Origin: CAZMCH01 sp964564735
GTDB taxonomy: Bacteria > Poribacteria > DTPJ01
Direction: 5' to 3'
Assembly: GCA_964564735.1 (NCBI GenBank)
Contig: CAZMCH010000024.1
Location: 1-45,891 of the forward strand
Length of the DNA stretch: 45,891 nucleotides
This document shows, in pieces, positions 8,911 to 18,041 of this stretch. The stretch's first letter is position 1. Each line of letters opens with the position of its first letter. The translations under genes and the position numbers were made by a program. A model generated the notes under the pieces. That model ran no database searches. It saw only the letters and a list, made by a program, of their open reading frames with translations, and was not told the DNA's origin.

Positions 8911-9510
8911 ATGGCTTTTACATTTTTCTTTAGAGATAAACATACACTTGATCTTATCCAAGAGCATGTTATCCCTGTTGTTAGTGCAAGACGTTATATA
9001 CGAATTTGGGATGCTGGTTGTGCAAATGGTTCAGAACCATACTCACTTGCAATACTTATTAGAGAAAATATGGGACATTTTCTTTTTAGAAATGTAAATA
9101 TCTTGGCTTCTGATATAAATGAAAATTTTGGAAATATTATAAGAGATGGAATTTATGGTTGGGAAGAGGTTGGCAGAATACCAAAAGATATTCTTGATAA
9201 ATATTTTGTCCCCGATCAAGGCAAATCTGATAAATACATATTATCCAAAGAAATTAAAAATTCTGTTGATTTTTTACATCACGATCTTCTGAGTTTCGTC
9301 CCACCGAAAACTGGATTTTGTTTGGTTATATGTAAAAATGTTTTACTTCATTTTAGCCAACAAGATCAGATAAAAATTATAGATATGTTCTATAATGCCT
9401 TGGAACAAGGAGGGTATTTTGTAACAGAGCAAACTCAAAAAATGCCAGAAGTATTAAACCATAAATTCAAAAGAGTCATTGGTAATGCACAACTATTCAA
9501 AAAGATATAG
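8911..9510 (+). CDS. Short CheR-like methyltransferase, catalytic domain only
   Basis: Protein of 199 residues matching only the SAM domain of CheR. It opens with TFFFRDKHTLDLI (compare SFFRGIDHFGIL in the full CheR of this operon), then the SAM loop DAGCANGSEPYSLAI, ASDIN, and CKNVLLHF in place of CRNVMIYF. The N-terminal helical domain that helps bind receptors is absent, and no coding sequence for it is found upstream, since cheB ends 11 bases before. AGGAAA precedes the ATG. It is the last gene of the che operon. It might methylate a non-receptor target or tune CheR1. The reading frame is intact, so it does not look decayed. Confidence 0.85.
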   Translation: MAFTFFFRDKHTLDLIQEHVIPVVSARRYIRIWDAGCANGSEPYSLAILIRENMGHFLFRNVNILASDINENFGNIIRDGIYGWEEVGRIPKDILDKYFVPDQGKSDKYILSKEIKNSVDFLHHDLLSFVPPKTGFCLVICKNVLLHFSQQDQIKIIDMFYNALEQGGYFVTEQTQKMPEVLNHKFKRVIGNAQLFKKI

Positions 9511-9549
9511 CTAAATCTAGAAATTAACATCCATGATACAATAATAAAA

Positions 9550-10395
9550 TCACTTGTGAAGCGATGTCTGTATCCTAATTGACATAATTAATGCAGGTGG
9601 AACAACCGACCTTTGATCTCTAAAAACCTGAATCGCAACAACATTCTTTCCTTTTCGAAGAAACGATTTTACCTTAAAAGTCTCAATTTTAGGCCAATCC
9701 TCTAATTCCTCTTTTATTGGTTCTTTAATTTCTCCGATCCATGTGTCATTTAAATATATATTTGCTCTGCCTCCGCATATTATATCAAGCCTTGCATCTG
9801 TCAATCCTGCGTCTATTACAAACATTTTTCGGAAGAATATATCTTCTGATTTTGATGTAATATTTGGATACCATATTGGCTTTGCCTCTGTATCAGTTAT
9901 TAATTGACGAACTGCAGGTCTATTTGTCAAATCAGATACAATCTTACATTTTGCCCAATCACGTTCATTTGGCAAGGAATATTCTGATTTCCAACCTGCT
10001 TCAGGATTGGTTCTGGAAATCCATGATTCATCAGTAACAACGGTAATCGGATGTATAAAAACTCTGTCACCTCGCTCCATTCTTAGGCTTGACGTGATAA
10101 CAGCCAATTTAGCTTTTGACATTTTATCGCCAACTTTTTGAACGATAACCTCACCAAGTTTTACAGGTTCGTCCATACCTTCAACATTCATTCTAAAAAC
10201 ATCAAGCCTCGTTCCCTCTGATAAACCATCACTTTTATTATAGTCGATCATAATTTCAGTTCTTTTTGCGAATACATATAAAACATAGCCCTTCGAGTTA
10301 TCAGAGGGATTAATATTTTGTGCGGACTGTGCGCATCCCCAAAAGTTAAATATTGCTATCAATAATAGCAGAAATAATATATGCTTTTTTTCCAT
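9550..10395 (-). CDS. Lipoprotein with FlgT-C-like and galactose-binding-like domains
   Basis: Protein of 281 residues. A hydrophobic signal ends at Cys21 (FNFWGC), a slightly atypical lipobox with Trp at -2. Residues about 37-115 (IDYNKSDGLSEGTRLDVFR ... KLGEVIVQKV ... MERGDRVF) resemble the SH3-like domain at the C terminus of FlgT and similar envelope proteins. The last 90 residues (ANIYLNDTWIG ... LRKGKNVVAIQVF) resemble the jelly-roll galactose-binding domain of glycosidases. It starts 15 bases after the end of the giant repeat gene, so the two are probably one transcript and may form one surface complex. The function is unknown. Confidence 0.75.
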   Translation of the reverse strand: MEKKHILFLLLLIAIFNFWGCAQSAQNINPSDNSKGYVLYVFAKRTEIMIDYNKSDGLSEGTRLDVFRMNVEGMDEPVKLGEVIVQKVGDKMSKAKLAVITSSLRMERGDRVFIHPITVVTDESWISRTNPEAGWKSEYSLPNERDWAKCKIVSDLTNRPAVRQLITDTEAKPIWYPNITSKSEDIFFRKMFVIDAGLTDARLDIICGGRANIYLNDTWIGEIKEPIKEELEDWPKIETFKVKSFLRKGKNVVAIQVFRDQRSVVPPALIMSIRIQTSLHK

Positions 10396-10410
10396 TTTTT
10401 TCAGCCTTTA

Positions 10411-13400
10411 TCATTGTGAATTCATCTGCCAAATACAGTTTCCTAATACATAAACCCAATAAGCCTTCCCCGGCTCAATTATCATTAGATCATTTGATTG
10501 ATCATCGGGATCATAACCAAGCCATTCCCCATTTGTTGTGTTTATCGTCCAGATTGAAGGTTGGTTTGACATTATTGATGATATTGCTTCTGGTGTGTTC
10601 ATGGGAGTATCAGAGTTCCAGCCAACGAAATTCCAACCATCTTGTAATGAAATAAACGTTTCTGGCAAGACTCCGCTGATATTCAAAACCCCAGAATTTG
10701 TCATAAATATTTGATAACCAACACCTGCCTTTACAATATCCAGATCATTAAGAAATGAGGGACCATCTAGGTCATATCTCAACCAATTTTCATTAACAGC
10801 ATCATAAGTCCAGATCGATCTTGCATTATTTCCAATGGACGACATAATAAAAGAAACGTCATTATTAAATGGCTCAATCGGCAAAGAGATATAGTTCCAG
10901 CCTGAATTTAAATGAATAGAATATGATATGCCAACCGCAATATTGACTCCATTTGAATTTAAGTAATGATTGACGGTATTTGTCTTTGGTGGATTAAGGT
11001 ATGTCTTATCATAAGCCCTTGCATATAGAGTATGTAATCCGAATCCTGCATTACTACAATCCCAAATAACCTCCCAAGGCGAACCATTATCATCTATTCC
11101 TATCAGTTCTTGACCATCATAAAATTCAACTTTACCAATACCTACTGAATCTTCTGCTTCTGCACGAAGTAAAACATTACCATAAACCGTATCATTTTCG
11201 CTAGGCGATATTATTCTTACAAGGCTTGGTGTTGCTGAGTCAATATATTGTCTATATGAGTTAATTATTGGTGAATCAGTCGGTCCCATATAGCCATAAA
11301 GAGTCTTTATCCCATTTATTGGTATGCTCATCTGAATATTTCTGCCATCTATTGGTCTATTAGTTGTATCAATTGATACAAAGAATCTTTGCCCATCATA
11401 CGCTATCGGATAGCCTACAGAATTTCTTGATGAATCAGCAGACAAAGGCGGAGAACTTGCGGGACCTTCATACCATATCTTTGGATTCAATGAGTCTTTG
11501 ACAAGAGATTTAATCTTTGGTGAATCGTCTGTATATGGCTCAAATACGCCATCGCTGTCCCTATCAGCCCATAGATTGACGTTTAATATGTCTGTATTCT
11601 CTGCTGTGCCAATATTTTCAACAACAAAATAAACAAGCTGATCATTGCCTTCGCCTGTTACTATATTATTATCATCTTCATCGCTGTAAATGTCCTCATT
11701 TCCGTCATACTGACTGTTATTATTAGAATCAACATATTTTTCATTTGTATTAAAATTCCTTAATCCTGCTTTTCCGGGAGATATTACCGCATCAGTCCCT
11801 GTTCCGTCCAAAGGTCCTGCTGATAGTTTCCCGTCTGTGTTCCCATCTTTTATTATAGCTTCATCAGGATCAAAAATGGAATTACTGGCATTAATACCAC
11901 CATCAGAGTATCTCTCAGAAGACACAAATCTTTTTATGGATGCTCTTCCGCTTTTTATTATTTCATCATCTACATCAAGTATAGAGTTTCCATTTGAATC
12001 ATAGACAATTGCTTCCCCGTCCTCGTATTCACCAGAATTGCCAAGATCATCTAAAAACATAAATTCGGATGGAAACTGCTCTAAATCCGCTGTTCCTGCT
12101 AATAAAACAATATCTGATTCTTCTAGTATATCATCAGCATTTGACCATCCAACTTCGACGATAATCGCTTCTCCGTTACTATATATGCCATCATGGTTAG
12201 AATCAGCAAATCTATATAAATTCTGCTCAAATTGTCTTAGATTCGCTTCGCCTTCGCCCCAAATAGTGTCAGTGCTATCAAGAACGTCATTATCCGATAT
12301 AACTATCGCTTCTATACCATCATATTGATTATTACGATTGTTATCGCAATACTTTATATCTTCCGAAAAACTTTTGACGTCAACAATTCCAGAAAACACA
12401 ATTTCAGAAGGATCAACTTTATTATCGTCATTTATGTCATTTATAAGCAATTCGTCAATATTATATTGCTGATCTCTTTCTCCTGAATCTGAATACTTGT
12501 AATTCGTTCCATCGAAAGTCAGCAAACCTGCAAATCCGTTAGTTCTTATTTCTCCTGCCTCAACAATATTAGGACTCCCTGTAATGTCCGATATTATGGC
12601 TTCTCCAAAAGTGCTATTATAGACTTTATAGTCATATCTGCCATTATGATTATTATCAATATAAAAATCTGTGGTGGAATTAAAATTCTTAATATTTGCC
12701 ATTCCTGCTGTTATTATCTCATTTCCTTCAAGCATATCATCAATAGAATCTGCTATAAGATTGCCATTTGTATAAAGTGCTGAAGAATTTGGCGCAGAAT
12801 ATTTTATATTTGTTCCATCAAAACTATTGGCAATTCCTGCAATAATTATCTGTTCGTTTTCATCAATAACTTGATCTCCATTGCCAATTATTATTGCCTC
12901 ATTATCATCTAATATATTATTTTGATTATGATCGATAAAACTAGCCTGAAAGCCGAATCCCTTCAGGATCGGATAAGTTCCAGAAGCGACAATCTCATCT
13001 TCTTTTCCAAGAATATCGGGTTCTATGGGAGTATATATTATTGATTCTTCTTGTGGATCATAATTTTTGTTTTGATTCCAATCGCAATATCTATAATCTG
13101 TTGATGTAAAAGTCTTTAATGATGGAATTATACCAGATTGGCTTATTTCATTATTGCTAACTTTATTATCCTGATTCATATCTTTAACAATAAGCTCATT
13201 TTCATCAATATCATTATTATCATTTGCATCAACATATTTCATATCTGCAAAACTTTTAAGGTTTGCATCGCCAGACATTAATACTTTATCGTCATTTATA
13301 CTTGCGCCGATTGATGATATAATATCGTCATTAAAAGCATCATAAACTATTGCCTCATTATCCTGATATACTGAATCAAGATTGCTATCTGTCCATTTTA

Positions 13401-16400
13401 TTTCACTGTTCCATGATTTTAGACAATATCCTGATGCAAGTATTTTATCAGTTTCAGTGCCATCAAGTTTGCCTTTATCTAATTGATTATTGCTAGATGA
13501 TATTATCGGCTCATAATCTATACCATTCCAAACATCATAAAACCCATTATAGCTGTCGGATTGATTAGTATCTATATATTTTTGATCTGCCCTATTATTC
13601 AGCTTTATTATTCCAGCTTTGTTGTATTGGCTTGGTATTAAGACACAATCACGAATTCTATTATTTGGTTGAAGATATGTTAATGATCCAGTTCTGTTTA
13701 CATGGTCGCCAGCCAAAATAAACTCGCCTCTATAAGACGATTGGTCAAACCAGTCGTATACAATTGCTTCACCTGAATCAAATAATGAGTTATTATTGCC
13801 ATCAACATATTTCTCTGAACGATTGAATTGAGTTAGATCACTTACACCAGTAGTTATAACTTTATCTATTGCAGAACCATCAAGTTTTCCTTCGTCAAGC
13901 AAGTTATTTGAGTTGCCATCTATAATTATAGCTTCATTTCCATTAAATTGCCCGTTATGATTTGAGTCAATATATCTAAATGGCGATTGTAATGACCTGT
14001 TTTCAATATTACCTTCGGAAACAACCTCACCTTGATCTATCATATTATTATTGTTCGCATCATTTACCAAAGGCTCAAAAACTTCATATATTCCATTATT
14101 ATTGAATTGATCGCAAAATTTCAATCCTGCCTGAAATTCACCAAATCCTGCCCTTCCCTCTGTAATTATTATATTGGGATAATCTGCTTCTGAACCAGCA
14201 GGCACAAGCGAAAAATCAATTATACATTCACCAATATTAGTTGAATAGCTATAATCATAATTGCCATCGTGGTTATTATCGATATACTTGACTTGTTGCC
14301 AGTTGTTGCTGATACTTACAGGCGGAGTCCCATCATATACCATTAAGTCTGCGGAATCCCATTGATTAGGTCTTGTGCCTGTGCTTCCGTTGATTATTGG
14401 CTGTCCTGTATAAGTATTGACTGATCTACTTGTTAGGAACATTTCTTGCGAATCAAAACTTTTCATTAATTGTCGCCATGGAACCTCATTTTCAAGATTG
14501 GCTGACCATGAAAGAGTATTTTTGTTTTTAATCTCACCCATAACTATATCATTTGAGCCAAGTATACCTTTTGGATTGTTATCAATTATTAATATTTCAT
14601 AGTTATCCAAAAATCCAATATTATAAGAATCTATATAGGCATTTATTGATGAATTAGGAGGGTTTAGCGTTGCGCCGTCGATAGAAACAATAGGCGTATC
14701 AAACCAATTGTAATAATCATCTATAAAGAGAATCTTTCCATAAACAAAGTCTGATGGATCAAGTAATCCAACAGGATCATTATCTCTTATTAATGTTTCA
14801 TAATCATCAAGTTGATCATTAAGGTTTTTGTCCAGATAGGCATTTATATTAGGATTTAGCGGATTAAGTTTTGTCGCATATTCTCCAATAGGCTTTATTT
14901 TAGCATTTCCGATAACCGATACTTTATCTGCACTTGTCCAGTCTAATGCACCAGCATTTAGCTCTCTATCGCCATTGTCATCTATAATTGCCTCTGTTGA
15001 GGTTTTAGCAAGGGGTGAACCAGACGCATTATAAAATCCACTATTATCAAAATCTATATACATGAAATTATCTGGAAATGCCATTAATATTCCCGTATTT
15101 GCCACTATTTTCGTTTGTCCTGAATAATGGAATATTGGCTCTCCGTCTGTATATTTACCGTCACCATCACAGTCAATAAAATTTTCTGTTGGATTGAAAT
15201 CTTTTATATCTGCTGTTCCGGGTTTTGCCTGAATATCATTTTTACTAAGTATGCCAAAAGGTTCTTTATCATCGATTATTGCTTGCGCACCTGTGAAGTT
15301 TGGATTTATGCCATCATTGGTATATTTATATCCAGAAAGCGATACAAGCGAAGCAAAACCAGCCTTTACGATTTCATCATTAGGATCAAGTTTGTTGGGC
15401 GTTGTTCCATTATCTCGCCAAATGGCTTCTCCGTCTGTATATTCAAAATCACTATTATTATCAATATATTTTTCACCTGAAAAACCAGTAATTATAGCTT
15501 TTCCTGTAACAATGACAATATCAGTGCTTTCTAATATTCCATTGGTATCTTGTATAATCGCTTCGTTTTCAGTCGATCCTGTAAATTCACCTAAATTATA
15601 ATGATCAATATATCTCTCATTGGAAAAATTCCTCAATTTTGCAATTCCGGGGCGTAGAACTATATCATCATCATCGAGTAAAAGATGATTTGAGCCAACA
15701 GAGTCTTTTAATACTGCCTCGTCTTGATCTGTTATAATGTCTGGGTCATTGGGGTCAAGCGGGTCTCCAAATTTATTCCATACAACATTACTATCAGCAT
15801 CACCCTGAAACACACTGTCACTATTTGCGTCAATATAGACAATATCATCATTAAAAGACTTTATATTGGCTGTGCCTGCCTTAATAACTACATCACTTGA
15901 ATCAAGCAATACTGTATCAGCATTAGGATTATTATTGTCAATGATAGCATCATTCTGATCAAAGCCATTATTATTTGAATCGATAAAAAGCATAGATGAA
16001 TTTTGAAAACTCATCAAATTAGCTTTTCCTGCCTTTATTACAGAATCGCCTGAATCTAATTTATAATCTGCGCTTGCTATTACTAACTCATCACTAGAAT
16101 AACTATCACTGTTGTTAATATCAGAATAGACATAATTGTTATATTCCTCTGGAAAAGGTTTTAATCCACATAAACCTTGCTTAATAACCTCTCCAACATT
16201 CAATATATTATCGATGCTACTGATTATTAATTCTTCATCATCATACTTATCGTTATTATTAACTTCTGCCCATTTGATAATCCCTTGTGGAAATGATGTT
16301 AAAAAAGCATGACCCTCAACAACAACGGTATCATCTATTGATAGCTTATTATCATTGCTAATGATGGCTGATTCACCAAAATCATATACATTATTTCCAT

Positions 16401-17856
16401 TAAAATCTATAAACCATAAAGGTTCTGGAAAAGGCTTTATAGAGGCATAACCAGATTTTACAAGCTCTCCATTTTCTATTAAGCCATTATTATTAATATC
16501 CCTAAATATCGCTTCTTCATTGGTATATTTTTCGTCATTATTTGCATCTGTAAATAAATAATTCTTTCCAGAAAATGGCAATAAAAGGGCAAATCCATGC
16601 TTTTCAATGCTATCAGAATCCAATATATTATCTATATCATTGATTATGCACTCTCCATCATCATAAATACCATTATTATTGTTATCAATATATTTTTCTG
16701 TGCCATTTTGAAATGCTTTTAGATTGGCTTTTCCACTTTTGAAGATATAATCTGATAATTCAAGTATATTTGCATCTCCATTATTTTTGACAATTAATTC
16801 ATCCATATCAAAACTGGTATTTTGGTTGCTATCAGAAAAGAATAAATTTTCATCTGTTAGGGATCTTAGATTAGCAAAACCGGGAAATTTTATATTTTCA
16901 GGACGGATTTTGTTATCATCTGAGACATTAACCAAAAATAACTCACCCTGATTAAATAAGCTATTATTATTGCTGTCTGCATATTTTTCATTTGCTAAAA
17001 ATTTAGCTAGGTTTGCATGCCCAGAATTGATAATTACATCAGAAGGATCAAGTTTTCCTTGTGTTCCATTATCAATAATAATGGCTTCTTCGTTTGAAAA
17101 CTTACGATCATTATTTACATCAGAATAAGTTGTATTTATTGGAAATTGTTTAAGGTCGGCTTTTCCGGGGCTAAGGATAGTATCTGCATCGGAAAGTATA
17201 CCGATTGGGTCTGCATCAATAATGATTGCTTCACCATTTTGATATTTTGGAGGAATTAATGTGCCTTGAATACCATCAGCAAATTTGACATAGGCTGGAA
17301 AATTAGTCATATCCGCCAAGCCACCAAGCACCAAATCACCTTGATTTATCAATCCGCCTGTCGTGGATGTGCGTATAATCGCTTCGCCATGTGTGTAGCT
17401 ATTGGAATGATCGTTATCAATATATTGCTCATAAACGCCATTAGCATATCCAAAAGGCTTTATAAATGCTAATCCAGCATTTTTAACAGAGTCGGAAGGA
17501 TCGAGAATATCATCTAAAGAATAAATAGTCGCTTCGTTGTCACTTACAATCTGATTACCATCAAATTTCTGATTTCCATTATGATCTGAATACCAATCTG
17601 TTATGACAAAACTAGATAATCTACTACCAAGAGAAGAACCAGCCTGACCATTATGTAGAAAAATATCGCTTTGCTGACCAGTATTTGGCTTTATAGTAAT
17701 ATCTAATACTAGAAGGTTCTCATAATTTTCTGGAACAACAACCGAGTCTGATACATCAATTTTTATGATCTCATTGGCAAGAAAAGCATATATCCCTATT
17801 CCCAAAAGCATTATGATAGAAATTGTCAAAAGTGTTATCTTTAATATAGGATTCAT
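10411..17856 (-). CDS. Giant surface protein with EF-hand-like repeats
   Basis: Protein of 2481 residues. A single hydrophobic segment (about 5-28) looks like a signal or anchor. From about 88 to 2070 I count about 37 degenerate units of 45-75 residues, each built as YxDxNxNxxYxxGEAIIxD, then NxxLDxxDxVIKxGxAxLxxF. Both halves of a unit resemble calcium-binding EF-hand or dockerin loops (Asp/Asn at alternate positions, then a Glu). After the repeats come a linker, an Ig-like domain (about 2206-2312, SPSENDTVYG ... VEFYDGQELIG) and two GWN repeats (GWNYISLPIEP and GWNFVGW, each ending in a GYQI or AYWVY motif). It is probably secreted and calcium-stabilised. No strong Shine-Dalgarno sequence is seen before the ATG. 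I do not recognise a named family for the repeat. Confidence 0.85.
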   Translation of the reverse strand: MNPILKITLLTISIIMLLGIGIYAFLANEIIKIDVSDSVVVPENYENLLVLDITIKPNTGQQSDIFLHNGQAGSSLGSRLSSFVITDWYSDHNGNQKFDGNQIVSDNEATIYSLDDILDPSDSVKNAGLAFIKPFGYANGVYEQYIDNDHSNSYTHGEAIIRTSTTGGLINQGDLVLGGLADMTNFPAYVKFADGIQGTLIPPKYQNGEAIIIDADPIGILSDADTILSPGKADLKQFPINTTYSDVNNDRKFSNEEAIIIDNGTQGKLDPSDVIINSGHANLAKFLANEKYADSNNNSLFNQGELFLVNVSDDNKIRPENIKFPGFANLRSLTDENLFFSDSNQNTSFDMDELIVKNNGDANILELSDYIFKSGKANLKAFQNGTEKYIDNNNNGIYDDGECIINDIDNILDSDSIEKHGFALLLPFSGKNYLFTDANNDEKYTNEEAIFRDINNNGLIENGELVKSGYASIKPFPEPLWFIDFNGNNVYDFGESAIISNDNKLSIDDTVVVEGHAFLTSFPQGIIKWAEVNNNDKYDDEELIISSIDNILNVGEVIKQGLCGLKPFPEEYNNYVYSDINNSDSYSSDELVIASADYKLDSGDSVIKAGKANLMSFQNSSMLFIDSNNNGFDQNDAIIDNNNPNADTVLLDSSDVVIKAGTANIKSFNDDIVYIDANSDSVFQGDADSNVVWNKFGDPLDPNDPDIITDQDEAVLKDSVGSNHLLLDDDDIVLRPGIAKLRNFSNERYIDHYNLGEFTGSTENEAIIQDTNGILESTDIVIVTGKAIITGFSGEKYIDNNSDFEYTDGEAIWRDNGTTPNKLDPNDEIVKAGFASLVSLSGYKYTNDGINPNFTGAQAIIDDKEPFGILSKNDIQAKPGTADIKDFNPTENFIDCDGDGKYTDGEPIFHYSGQTKIVANTGILMAFPDNFMYIDFDNSGFYNASGSPLAKTSTEAIIDDNGDRELNAGALDWTSADKVSVIGNAKIKPIGEYATKLNPLNPNINAYLDKNLNDQLDDYETLIRDNDPVGLLDPSDFVYGKILFIDDYYNWFDTPIVSIDGATLNPPNSSINAYIDSYNIGFLDNYEILIIDNNPKGILGSNDIVMGEIKNKNTLSWSANLENEVPWRQLMKSFDSQEMFLTSRSVNTYTGQPIINGSTGTRPNQWDSADLMVYDGTPPVSISNNWQQVKYIDNNHDGNYDYSYSTNIGECIIDFSLVPAGSEADYPNIIITEGRAGFGEFQAGLKFCDQFNNNGIYEVFEPLVNDANNNNMIDQGEVVSEGNIENRSLQSPFRYIDSNHNGQFNGNEAIIIDGNSNNLLDEGKLDGSAIDKVITTGVSDLTQFNRSEKYVDGNNNSLFDSGEAIVYDWFDQSSYRGEFILAGDHVNRTGSLTYLQPNNRIRDCVLIPSQYNKAGIIKLNNRADQKYIDTNQSDSYNGFYDVWNGIDYEPIISSSNNQLDKGKLDGTETDKILASGYCLKSWNSEIKWTDSNLDSVYQDNEAIVYDAFNDDIISSIGASINDDKVLMSGDANLKSFADMKYVDANDNNDIDENELIVKDMNQDNKVSNNEISQSGIIPSLKTFTSTDYRYCDWNQNKNYDPQEESIIYTPIEPDILGKEDEIVASGTYPILKGFGFQASFIDHNQNNILDDNEAIIIGNGDQVIDENEQIIIAGIANSFDGTNIKYSAPNSSALYTNGNLIADSIDDMLEGNEIITAGMANIKNFNSTTDFYIDNNHNGRYDYKVYNSTFGEAIISDITGSPNIVEAGEIRTNGFAGLLTFDGTNYKYSDSGERDQQYNIDELLINDINDDNKVDPSEIVFSGIVDVKSFSEDIKYCDNNRNNQYDGIEAIVISDNDVLDSTDTIWGEGEANLRQFEQNLYRFADSNHDGIYSNGEAIIVEVGWSNADDILEESDIVLLAGTADLEQFPSEFMFLDDLGNSGEYEDGEAIVYDSNGNSILDVDDEIIKSGRASIKRFVSSERYSDGGINASNSIFDPDEAIIKDGNTDGKLSAGPLDGTGTDAVISPGKAGLRNFNTNEKYVDSNNNSQYDGNEDIYSDEDDNNIVTGEGNDQLVYFVVENIGTAENTDILNVNLWADRDSDGVFEPYTDDSPKIKSLVKDSLNPKIWYEGPASSPPLSADSSRNSVGYPIAYDGQRFFVSIDTTNRPIDGRNIQMSIPINGIKTLYGYMGPTDSPIINSYRQYIDSATPSLVRIISPSENDTVYGNVLLRAEAEDSVGIGKVEFYDGQELIGIDDNGSPWEVIWDCSNAGFGLHTLYARAYDKTYLNPPKTNTVNHYLNSNGVNIAVGISYSIHLNSGWNYISLPIEPFNNDVSFIMSSIGNNARSIWTYDAVNENWLRYDLDGPSFLNDLDIVKAGVGYQIFMTNSGVLNISGVLPETFISLQDGWNFVGWNSDTPMNTPEAISSIMSNQPSIWTINTTNGEWLGYDPDDQSNDLMIIEPGKAYWVYVLGNCIWQMNSQ
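11649..17595 (-). repeat. About 37 tandem protein-level repeats in the giant gene
   Basis: Units are divergent at the DNA level but clear in protein: an aromatic-x-Asp-x-Asn-x-Asn core, GEAII or a variant, a second Asp/Asn-rich loop, then Gly-x-Ala-x-Leu-x-x-Phe. Examples are YIDNNHNGRYD, YVDSNNNSQYD and FADSNHDGIYSNGEAII. Units 13, 18-21 and 24-25 carry insertions of 10-60 residues. The divergence says the array is old and under selection for the motif rather than recently amplified. My count was made by eye and may be off by two or three. Confidence 0.8.
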
Positions 17857-17881
17857 GGCTTTTTGTGCTTTTTTATTTCAT

Positions 17882-17909
17882 AATATAACCATAGTGAATT
17901 AAAATCCAA
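17882..17909 (-). promoter_or_regulatory. Possible promoter of the giant repeat gene
   Basis: TTGGAT (17904-17909) and TATATT (17882-17887) on the minus strand are 16 bases apart, a moderate match to the housekeeping consensus. It lies 26 bases before the start codon, so the leader would be under 25 bases with no clear ribosome binding site. Confidence 0.3.
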
Positions 17910-17951
17910 TCCCCAAAGCTACTCCTTGCCTATTTATAAATAAAAAAATTT

Positions 17952-17999
17952 TTCGCTTCGCTCAAAATGACAGCGAAATGTCATCCTGAGTGAAGCGAA
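17952..17999. repeat. Inverted repeat of the CGCTTCGCTCA/TGAGTGAAGCG type
   Basis: Left arm TTCGCTTCGCTCAAAATGACA (17952-17972), loop GCGAAA, right arm TGTCATCCTGAGTGAAGCG(AA) at 17979-17999. Eighteen of 21 positions pair. This palindrome style (TCATCCTGAG...GAAGCGAA) recurs between genes in many unrelated bacterial genomes. It is more GC-rich than its surroundings and lies between the PBP and giant genes. It could act as a transcript-stabilising or terminating hairpin. Confidence 0.75.
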
Positions 18000-18041
18000 T
18001 TGTCTTCCTAGATTGACACAAAAATATAATTTCCTAGATAA

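Noticed and set aside
9511..9549. A terminator between the convergent che operon and lipoprotein gene
   Set aside because: No stable stem could be found in the 39-base gap.
11649..17595. Repeat array as CRISPR or DNA satellite
   Set aside because: The repetition is at protein level only; DNA units are diverged, and there are no identical spacer-separated repeats.
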